Source: Chrysopilus asiliformis
Lineage: Eukaryota; Arthropoda; Insecta; Diptera; Rhagionidae
Direction: 5' to 3'
Assembly: GCA_964034945.1 (NCBI GenBank)
Contig: OZ035961.1
Span: forward strand, 15,887,243-15,951,242
DNA length: 64,000 bases
In this document: one piece after another, positions 26,155 to 35,470 of the stretch
Numbering within the stretch: position 1 is the first letter of the stretch
How the letters are laid out: the number at the start of each line of letters is the position of its first letter
The notes under the pieces: generated by a model
Told to the model about the DNA's origin: nothing
The model's database searches: none
The model's input: only the letters and a program-made list of their open reading frames with translations
Translations under genes and position numbers: made by a program

Positions 26155-26592
26155 ATGACCGTAATAATGGATGAAAGAGCGGGAAGATCTCCAAAAATGT
26201 GTCGAGAATTCAACGAGCTAAACGACGACGATAATGACGCTGATGTCCTTCTACTATCGAATCCCACTTACTACGGCGGCGGCAGCTCGGAAAATGGTTT
26301 GGTTGGCCGCACCGTAGCTGATTGTGGCGACTTCCCGCAGAACTCACAAGAAGTGCCCCCAGTCACTTGGCTAGACGACGAAGACATTGAGCGGTTGGAC
26401 TTTTCGCAGATCGCAGACCCAGGCAACATGTTCTTCAACCGAGTGGACAGCGCCGAAATCATCTACCATGCCAAGAAAAAGACGTGCAAAATGGTCGGAA
26501 AGTATGTGATGGGGGATATTCTGGGGGAGGGATCCTACGGTAAAGTCAAGGAGGTCCTTGACTCAGAGACTCTTAATCGACGGGCTGTGAAA
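26155..26592 (+). CDS. STK11: STK11 exon 1: N-terminus and glycine loop
   Basis: It encodes residues 1-146: an acidic Asp/Asn-rich leader, then the kinase start with [11 protein letters not shown], ending exactly on the ATP-binding lysine of RRAVK. The donor is GTGCGT. Confidence 0.93.
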
Positions 26593-29500
26593 GTGCGTTG
26601 AAAATGGCTTTAATCGCATTGGAATCGCTTTAATGTGTTTCTCATTCCAGATATTAACAAAAAGGAAGTTAAGACGAATCCCTAACGGTGAGCAGAATGT
26701 GCGGAGGGAGATCCAATTGCTGCGGAATCTAAAACACAAGAATGTCATTGAGCTGTTGGACGTTTTGTACAATGAGGAGAAGCAAAAAATGTATTTAATA
26801 ATGGAGTATTGCGTTGGGGGCTTACAGGCAAGTTGCACAATTCGTCAGGCGTTTTTCAGGAACGTGATTTGTATTTTAAAATTCTAGGAGATGTTGGATC
26901 ATGCCCCACAGAAGAAACTACCTCTTTTTCAAGCGCATAAATACTTCCAACAGCTGATCGACGGATTGGAATACCTGCATGCCCGAGGCGTTGTACATAA
27001 AGACATAAAGCCAGGAAATCTTCTCCTCACGCTTGATCACACGCTGAAAATATCAGATTTCGGGGTGGCAGAGCAATTGGAAACATTCGCCTCGGACGAT
27101 ACATGCACCACTGGACAGGGATCACCAGCGTTTCAGCCACCAGAAATTGCCAATGGACATGAATCATTCTCTGGATTCAAAGTGGACATTTGGAGCAGTG
27201 GAGTTACATTGTAAGATGTTTTAGACTGTGATTTTGTTGTTTTTTTTTACAGCATTTCTTTCTTTCCTATTAGATACAATATAGCGACTGGTCTCTATCC
27301 ATTCGAGGGTGACAATATTTATAGGTTATTGGAAAATATCGGGAAAGGTCAGTGGGTGGCTCCCAGCTGGCTTTACGATTTGGACAATAATTTAGCTGAA
27401 TTAGTGCTTGGAATGTTACAAACCGATCCGGACAAGAGATTCACATTACAGCAAATTCGCTATCAACCGTAAGTCATCTCTAGAAATACTTTTATGATTG
27501 GCTGAGGTGGATTTAACGAAAGTTTTTCGAGTTATGTTCATAGCTGTGATGTCATTTGACAGAAATATTCACAAATTCTTGAAAAATTGTTTAAAAGTTT
27601 TACTAATAACGGGAATTTTCATTTTTGGGGAGCTGAGATTTTTCGTTTTCTGACTTTTTAAAAAAAAATCTAGGAAATTTGATTTTATATCAAAAATTTG
27701 ACTTTTAGGACATTTCATTTAGTCTTCAATCGCAATTCCCCAACAGTTTCGAGTATTTTTATATTTATTCGCAAATAATGACATCTAATTTTTCTATATT
27801 TGAAAAGCAGAAATTAAAACCAAATTAATAAATCAACACCACATAATGGTTTAAATGTGTTTAATTAATTAGACCAATTAGGCCAGCCGTGAGTGACTAA
27901 TTTTTTAAGAAGGTTGCCATTTTTTTTTTTTGCAATGCGAATCGACTTGACTTTGATAGCAGAAAATAATCGAATTTCGAAACCATGGATGAGGTGGTAA
28001 TGATTTTTTTATTAAAGCATATTAACCGCAAATTTGAATGACATTTGTTTGCTCTTTCAATCAATTATAAAGTTGATACTAGCTTTTTTCAGCGCTAAAA
28101 TCGTCGACGCGGTTATAATATTGCTCTTTTGATTTGTTTAGCGTGAATTAAATAAAAAGTCATGAAATTGTATTCTTGTAAAAATATTTTTAGATGCTTG
28201 TTGATGGTACAAGATTAAATCATGTGACCATAAAATATTTCCCCAAATGATGGTAAATAAATAGCAAAAATGTCGCTGACAAGTGTGAAGAATGTGCGCT
28301 AAAAATATTTATTATTTATCAGTTCAAGACATTTCTAGTTATTTTGACAATTTCTGCATCTAATTCGTAATATTAGCAACATTTTTAAGCAATATTGTAA
28401 ATAAAGTCGAAGCAAAAATCGTTTTGAAGTGATAAGAAATTTCTATGTGAAAAGTGTTTTCGAAAAAAAAACGGAAACAGTTATTCTGAAAGCTTAAAAA
28501 AAAGCTTCGATAAAATATTAAAACAACTATAAATATGACCGAATTTTGATAGAACAGATCGAATTTTGATAGAAGTTTTTTGTATGGGGGAGGAGCGAAG
28601 AAGTGATTCGATTAGATTTCAATGTGTGGGAAAGTTGTTTTTTTTCGTTCTCACGAAAATTGTAAAAAACTATTTCATTTGTACGGCGGCGGAGGTATAA
28701 AGATTGGTCCCATTTTGCCCGTTCAAAAAACTAGAAGAGACACGAATTTGTGCAAAATTTCAAATCTCTAATTCGATTCGTTTGCGAGTTTTCGTGTTAA
28801 CGGCCAGACTAACAGGGAAAGACGAACAGGCGGAAATCCAAATACATAAAAACTTGTATACACCGAAGTCATACGACACCAAAAAAGGCGGGTTTCTGAC
28901 TTATAAATACAAGGGTCGGCTTACACAGATTTTACTGTATTTTGCAAAAAGTTTGGGTTGAAAAATTTAAAATAATTATGACTGGATAAGCACAGTGAAA
29001 CCTGTATAAGCCGATGTCGTACTTTGTCGTAGCTTAGACAGGTCATGCCGCTGTTGTAGCTTAAGGTGCCGATCCACATGCGAGTAAATGCCGGCGAGAA
29101 CCTCTCGATAGCAGCTACTCGCAAATGGACACGTCTCTGAGAGTCACTCACAGAAACTCACAAAAACTCGCGAGCTAGTTTCTGCGAGCTGTCAAAAGTG
29201 ATTCTACTCTCTAGTGGACACGCCTCCACTGAGCTCTCGGAGAGTAACTCGCCAGATACGAACGGCGTTTGAATTTTGCGAGTCGCTCTCGAGAACTCGC
29301 CAAATCAAGATGTCAAAAAAATCAAGATATTGGTCAAGATATTGAAAAATCGCGAAAATTTACTCTCAAATGGTCAACCTCCTGCGAGTAACTCTCGAGA
29401 GTTTTTGAGAGTTACTCGCGGATTTACTCTCATGTGGAGCGGCACCTTTAGACAGGTTCATTGATTCTGGAAACCCAAATAAACAGTTATGTTGGTTTTT

Positions 29501-30721
29501 GCAGACTTTCGGGTTATCTAGGGTCCAGCTAAGACATTTAAATACTAAAGCCACAGGAATGAAAACTATTACGCTATGAGAAACCTGGTGAAATTGCACC
29601 GGAAGAAAGTTGCAAATTTTTGACTAGAATCGGAGCTCTACCTGATTTAGTAATTGTGACAAAATTTTGATTTCTTAATGCGATAAATACAAACAACCTC
29701 TGAATTCCAACGCATTTTGTTAGTGGTTGCTAATGTGCTGGAATTAGCGGGGAACCTTTGATTTTTTGATTCGATAAGCTCCACTGAAAGTTTTATACCA
29801 ATCGATTCATAGGTTCTCTACCAATCGATTCATAGGCGAACATATCGAAATATACATAAATCGGGGAATGGTAAGACATAAGGGGCATCAAAGATTAACC
29901 CATGCTCTAAAACCCGAGAAAAGTGAAAAAAAATTCTAACCCAGGGACGATTTGAGATGTAAAACTTTAATAAGAGCCTAACATTTGGAAACCTTCGTAT
30001 TTTTTTTCTTTTGCCATACATTAGACAATTGAAAAACGGGTAGTTTTGACGTAAATAGGCGAAAACGAGATTTGGGTTTTAAAACGGTGGTCATATTGGT
30101 CACTTTCAGTTCACGACATTCCATTAAAAGTTTAAAAGGTCGTGTCATTCCACAGATCAATTATTTATGCCAGATTTTTCTCATATTTCTCAAGTAGTTT
30201 TTCACAAATCTTCTACACAGCCTGAAAAACTACTCGGATTAGATTGTTGTTTAGGGAGAGTTCCCAAATTGAAATTTCTATGTAAAAAAATTTGTCATTA
30301 TTTTTAGATGGTTTTTGAGCGCTCCAGAGGAAAAAGGTCCACCGATACCGATCCCACCGTTAAAACATGATGAGTTAAGATGTTCCACAGTACTGCCTTA
30401 CTTAGAAGCCTATCATTATGAGACCGAGCGAGATCTTGAGGAAGTCTACTTTACCGAGCATGACAGAAATCGTAAATCAATTCATTTTTGACCCGAAAAA
30501 CAAAAATAACCAAAAAAAATTTCATTATTTCAGAGGAATTAGCCCGGCAAGCAGCGGCCGCCGCAGCGCAAATAAAAGCGCAAAATGCAGCAGCAGCGGC
30601 GAATAGTACGAATTCAGCCTCGGGTACAAGTAAAAAGAGTGGCTCTAGCGGTAAAAGACGTTCACGGAAATCGGTCTCGTGCATATCGGTTAGGAAATTA
30701 ACAAATTGCCGCCCGTCGTGA
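26155..30721 (+). CDS. STK11: Serine/threonine kinase STK11/LKB1
   Basis: LKB1 phosphorylates the activation loop of AMPK and related kinases, working with STRAD and MO25 in energy sensing and cell polarity. Six exons join cleanly: 26155-26592, 26651-26827, 26888-27210, 27274-27468, 30308-30471 and 30534-30721 (494 aa). I see the glycine loop GEGSYGKV (124-131), the ATP lysine K146, the helix-C glutamate E166, the HKDIKPGN catalytic loop (D244), DFG (262-264), [14 protein letters not shown], and the LKB1 signature [11 protein letters not shown]. The N-terminal ~110 residues are acidic and variable. The C-terminus has an alanine-rich run, a basic patch KRRSRKSVS, then VRKLTNC and a final CRPS. 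In the family the matching tail carries a basophilic phosphosite and a CaaX farnesylation box. The start at 26155 is the first ATG after the in-frame stop at 26041; ATG 26167 is an alternative. Intron 2 is GC-AG. Confidence 0.97.
26651..26827 (+). CDS. STK11: STK11 exon 2: helix C and hinge
   Basis: It encodes residues 147-205, with [19 protein letters not shown] and the hinge MEYCVGG. It ends CAG|GCAAGT, a GC donor; the intron after it is 60 nt. Confidence 0.94.
26888..27210 (+). CDS. STK11: STK11 exon 3: catalytic and activation loops
   Basis: It encodes residues 206-312, including [26 protein letters not shown] and [11 protein letters not shown]. It ends in phase 2 at GTAAGA. Confidence 0.96.
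27274..27468 (+). CDS. STK11: STK11 exon 4: C-lobe end
   Basis: It encodes residues 313-377 ([19 protein letters not shown] to [12 protein letters not shown]). It ends in phase 2 at GTAAGT, before the only long intron of the gene (27469-30307). Confidence 0.95.
29064..29447. mobile_element. PIF/Harbinger-like MITE in STK11 intron 4, TTA duplication
   Basis: The left end AGGTGCCGATCCACATGCGA and right end (reverse complement) AGGTGCCGCTCCACATGAGA are inverted. TTA lies at 29061-29063 and 29448-29450. The interior is filled with GCGAGTAACTCTC/GAGAGTTACTCGC words, so it can fold extensively. Length 384 bp, non-coding. Confidence 0.75.
30308..30471 (+). CDS. STK11: STK11 exon 5: post-kinase region
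   Basis: It encodes residues 378-432: [17 protein letters not shown], then [13 protein letters not shown], parallel to the VVPYLEDLH region of vertebrate LKB1. The donor is C|GTAAAT. Confidence 0.93.
30534..30721 (+). CDS. STK11: STK11 exon 6: Ala-rich tail and CaaX-like end
   Basis: It encodes residues 433-494. It starts QELARQ, has two alanine runs around QIKAQN, then a Ser/Gly linker, [16 protein letters not shown] and TNCRPS before TGA at 30719-30721. Confidence 0.93.
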
Positions 30722-31575
30722 AATGCATCGCCATTACATTAAAAACAATTTTTTATCATCATCATTAATTCAACATCATTTTTGATCGATATGTGTGTAG
30801 ATGCTCTACAATTTTTAACGTATCGTATCGTCTTTTCGTCTCTTGACAACAAATTTAAATTAATTTCTTTTTTCTTTGTTTCCCCTCTATGATTTTATGT
30901 CATTTCATTGAGTTATATTTCAACTGTTTATTTATATATTACTGTACATTTGAATTGATCAGAAAATGCTTGATTTGTGAACGAAGTATTTTTTTTTTGG
31001 AAATCAGAATTGTAGATTCAAAACAGTCAGAGCGATGTTTAAAGACATTCAAACAAATTTGGATGCTTTCCCATAAAGATTTTGCCAAAAAAAAACCTTT
31101 TTTCTAAGAGCACTATCTAAAATTGTTTGAATCCTTTTAAAAATCAAATAATGCGGCAACGTAACACATTCGATATGTCATAGCTCTTAAAACGGAAATT
31201 AAATAGAGGAAAGATTGAAAATAGCTTGCGTTGAAATATTTTAGTTATTTCTTGGCCGAAATTGAAGAAAAAAAATAATACTGTGCAATCATGAAAAATA
31301 GCCAGAGTGAAATAAAATTTAAGAAATTTATGCTTGTTTTCTGATAGCTCTGCAATGCTGCCCACTTGATATAAAATAAAAGAAAACAAATAGTTATGCA
31401 AAACCAAAATTAAAACTTAGTACTAATTAGAAATAATGTTAACAAAGACTTAATATGTATGTAAATGGAAAATTCAAAATCATAATTACTGCAACAACAA
31501 TGAAAATAAACAAAAATGATAGTAAAAATTAAATTCTTTAAAATAATTGTAAAAGAACATTTTTTAACACATTAA

Positions 31576-31702
31576 GGCCCGTTTGCACCAACGAAACTTA
31601 GCAACTTATGTACAACTTTAATTATTGAAGTCCCAGAGTTTCTACGGTTTAAGTAGGCTAACCGCAACTTAATTTTTTAAGAACAGTACGCGCAAACGGG
31701 CC
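31576..31702. mobile_element. PIF/Harbinger-like MITE, TAA duplication
   Basis: GGCCCGTTTGCACC on the left and GGCCCGTTTGCGCG (reverse complement of the right) are terminal inverted repeats. TAA lies at 31573-31575 and 31703-31705. It is 127 bp long and the interior matches the element at 100-246 in reverse. Confidence 0.75.
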
Positions 31703-32361
31703 TAAGTGTATTTGCAAAAGTAGTCAAAACAATATCATGCAAACAAATTAGAGTCACTTAAAAATTAAAATTATATTATTGAGAACAAATAGGTAGTATT
31801 TCTTCGAAAACTACCTAAAACGGATATTTTATTTCGTTTATTGTTTATCGGTGTATTTTACAAATTTGTGTCTGCTGGCAGATAACATGAATTTCTTCTA
31901 TTTTGCTCTCATCTTGGTGGGGGAAAAATTTCCATCATTAATTCTATTCAATTCACGTATGATTTGTCAGAAATTTTGAAAAAAATCTGTAATCTGTAAA
32001 ACATTACAAAAAATTATTATAATTAATGGAAAAAAAAATCATTTCTAGTCCTGTAATTTTGTGTCGGAAAATTTATACATAATTATTATTTTCTATAGTT
32101 TTAATATGAATTTCTGTAATCCAATCAAGTATTAATTTTATTAATCGCTTACAATTAGTGGCGTTTGAACCAAGCAGGCATGAAAAATAAGTTTCACTTA
32201 AATGAATTTAAGCCATAGATTCGTAAAATTGACAAAATCCTTAAGTGGAATTTAAATTTTTATTCTTAGAAGACACAAACGCCTTTAGGCTTTATTTCTT
32301 CGAGGTTTTTCTTAATTTTTATGACAACATTCATTTTAACAAAAAAAAATTATTTATTTTT

Positions 32362-32495
32362 GGGGCTGTCCATAAAATTTGTCGTACTTGCGGTAGTGTG
32401 CCCGCCGTACTAAATTCCATACAAAAAACCCGGAAAAAGAGCGACGAAGCAACAGAAACGGCGTAAAATTTTCATGGCGCAGTTTATGGACAGTC
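32362..32495. mobile_element. MITE with GGGCTGTCCATAAA ends
   Basis: GGGGCTGTCCATAAAATTTG on the left faces TTTATGGACAGTC on the right, about 134 bp apart. The same ends recur at 37807, 41780, 13144 and near 43990, so this is a family. A 140-aa minus-strand open frame across it is a by-product. Confidence 0.6.
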
Positions 32496-34458
32496 GCTTT
32501 ATTAAATTTCGAGGTGACGCATCTTTTTATTAACACATTCCCTGACGTATTTTTGTTCCTGTAGAATTCACAACTAAAAAAATAACCTTTGCTTAAAACT
32601 AACTGCCATACTTTTTTCAAATTTAAATCAATATTGAATGGAAATTTAAATGTTGGCTTTGAATTTTTGTTTTTGTCTTTCTTTCCATAATTTTTATTTT
32701 GTTGAAAATCGAAACTTCTACCGAAACTCAGGAGTTTATTTGACATTTTTGTGGGTCGATTCTGGGTTGCTCCCACTGATGAAAACTCTCAAATTTTCGT
32801 AAAAAACAGGAATATTGAGGTTCAGGAATATTGATTTTCTTATATAAAACCTTCATAAATCAGGACTATTGATTTTCCTATATAAAACCCTTCTGGGAGA
32901 CACATTTCAGGTGTTTTTACTTGCATATCAGTAAGGGCAAAGCTTCAGTTTTTTTTCCTTTAGAAACGAGGCCTAAGACTTGCATCGCATTTTTTCCTTT
33001 TTTACAGAATTCCTGCTTTGAAAAATGCTTGAGGAGCATTTTGTCGGAATAATGCACTAATTGAACCTAATTATAAAATTTGAACTATTTTTTCAATAAC
33101 CACATTTTAATGCCATCGAAATAAATTTAGACTCTTCGACTCTGCGCTCTTTTTATTTACTACATTCGTTATTACAATCTAATTTCTACGCTTGAGCAAA
33201 ATGTATACAATACTGAAATACGTTTGGTTTTACATCCATAAGTTGCGCAAATGGCAGTCATAGAAAAGTTCGGTCCAATCGGTGGCAGTGTTTGACCTCG
33301 CTTAGTGCAATTTTCTTCTAAATAGGTGGGTATCCACACCTTTTTTTATGGAAATTAGATTTCATTTATAATTTTGTTTGGTGTGTTTGAATGATCTGAT
33401 TTTATGCACAGAAACCGCTTGTCCAGGATTTTGTAGGTCAAAACTTTGCCTGCGGATTAAAAAAACGAAAATTGGCTAAAACCACATGCGGTATTGGTTT
33501 AATTTTGAAAATTAGTCTTGGTTTAACTTTATAGCAAAAAAAAATCACTTTAATGCTTAGTTAGTCATTGTATTTAGTCTTTTTGTACGTTGATCTTACA
33601 AATACATTTTTTCAATCAAATTATTAAAAACTAAAAAATTAAAGCAAAAAAAAATTAGATAAATAAGAAAAATGTTTTTTCAAAGAAGTTGGCGAAAAAA
33701 TACCAGAAAATACTGTTTTGAAACTCATGCTCGAGGCAAAAAAAAATATACTTTTTGTATTATTCGATAAAAATGGAAGATCAAAAAACGATATTTTATG
33801 TTAAACCTTTTTTTTCTGTTTTGTTTTATATTTACTAACCGATACATAGACGACTCTCTCTTAAAACTTCCATTATTAAAAGCAATAAATCACTCCAGAC
33901 CAACATTAAATTCTAAAACAAATAAAAAATACTGAAATAAAAGTTTAATAAAACCCACAAAAAAAAATAAACTATAAAAGATTTTTTTTCAAATCGTTGT
34001 ACATAAAAAAAAATATCTATTTGCAATTTTGCTTAATTTTTTTATTCCCAAAAAAATAAAAATTTCTTACTACTGTGCAATTAATCATAGACTTTGACTT
34101 GAAAAACAAAAGAGTTTTAGTATAGCATTCCTTTGCCATTTCGTTTAATGTTTTTATTGATTTTTAAATTCAATTCCTTTTTTGGCTTTGAGATTTTGCT
34201 GTATTTCCATTGGTTTTAAATTGGTCAGACATAGAAATGAAATAAAATATGAATTATTCTTATTAGTTTTGTAGAATTTTGAGAAAAACAAAATGAAAAT
34301 TGAGCATTTGATGCCAATTCGTAGTCAAATTATTTTATTTTTGGTTAAGAATGTGTTTTAACTTATCTTACTTTGTTAAATTTTTCATTTAAAATAGTGA
34401 AAAAAATGTGAACAATTGATAACAGAAGAAAAATTGTTAAATAAAGAATTTAAATAAA

Positions 34459-34734
34459 TCATGAGCAAAAATGTTTGCGATCCTTAAATTGTCTTATTTT
34501 ATTAATTAAGAAATGTAAATACCGGAAACTCGTACTTAGCTGTGAGTCAGAGTGAGCCAGTTCAGGATAGATCCTGACCGTTTTGCTGGATAGACTTATA
34601 TCTAAACAGTAAACCAGAGCTTTACAGAAGCCCAGGGCTTCTCGTTTATTTCGATGCCCAGCAGTTTGACTAATGGACTCACTTATAAATTCGACCATTT
34701 CGGAGGATTTTTCGCATTTCTTCGACAACAGCAA
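34459..34734 (-). other. Unassigned 91-aa open frame with coding-like composition
   Basis: The frame contains EMVEFISESISQTAGHRNK, then GFCKALVYCLDISLSSKT, and is less AT-rich than its surroundings. I do not recognise the protein. It lies about 490 bp past the INTS5 stop on the same strand and does not align with INTS5. It may be an isolated exon, a gene fragment or chance. A possible donor (CG|GTATTT) lies inside it and no good acceptor is visible upstream. Confidence 0.2.
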
Positions 34735-35221
34735 TGATTATGTTTTAGATGCGTTACACAGTTGATTGTGCCCCAAGCCAGAATTTTTTTCAAAAGAATT
34801 GGGAAAAATCGTGACGTAAAAAATAAGAAATTTCCTAAAATATTTCGCGTAAGACCAGATCAAGAGAAAGCAAATAATTTCAAGAAAAGTGTTTAGTGAC
34901 ATTTAGTAAATTAAAACATTACGTTAGATTTCTGCAATCATGAACGCAGCTTTATAAAGAACATTTGATATTTGATGCGATAATTGCAGTATCATGGATG
35001 TAAGACGGAAAAATAAACATGTTTACCATAATAACCAAGGTACTAGAAATTCAATTTTTTGAATCTCGATTTATAGTTGAAACTTGTATTCCTTCGGATG
35101 TAAAAACACGTACAAAAAAATATAGCATTTTATATTTTTTATGACCTGTAAGGCGAGAAATACCAATAGACTTATATTCTAAAATCAAAACACTTTCAAA
35201 AAAAATATTTCAATATATTTA

Positions 35222-35470
35222 TTAACTACGACTGCCAGCTTTCTCTTTCTCATCTATAGCCGGCATGCCAAACATTTGATAATAATACGTTCCCAGTTTT
35301 GGGAGTTTCTTCTGCATAATATTCCTTAGTGGATCTACAAATGCTGGCGGTGGTTTCGACAAATTTGGATTTCTCCATCTCAAACCGTTATTATCACATT
35401 GAAACAGCGCTGGTGATGGAACGAAATCTTTCAAATAATTCCAAACGCATTCTTTAAGCACCAAAGCGAT
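35222..35470 (-). CDS. INTS5: INTS5 terminal exon
   Basis: It encodes IALVLKECVWNYLKDFVPSP to AGSRS and stop TAA (35224-35222). An AATAAA on the same strand (35223-35218) overlaps the last two bases of the stop codon. Confidence 0.93.
   Translation of the reverse strand: MALVLKECVWNYLKDFVPSPALFQCDNNGLRWRNPNLSKPPPAFVDPLRNIMQKKLPKLGTYYYQMFGMPAIDEKEKAGSRS

Larger units (their letters stand above)
30722..35221. other. Intergenic region between convergent STK11 and INTS5
   Basis: It contains the 3' flanks of both genes, a Harbinger-like MITE (31576-31702) and a GGGGCTGTCC MITE (32362-32495). Its only protein-like frame is at 34459-34734. The rest is AT-rich with long A/T runs and no supported gene. 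Confidence 0.55.

Noticed and set aside
30451..30684. Minus-strand Ala/Cys/Phe-rich frame
   Set aside because: It is the antisense of the alanine-rich last exon of STK11.
32354..32776. 140-aa minus-strand open frame
   Set aside because: It overlaps a MITE and AT-rich DNA, has low-complexity Lys/Asn/Phe content, and shows no family resemblance.
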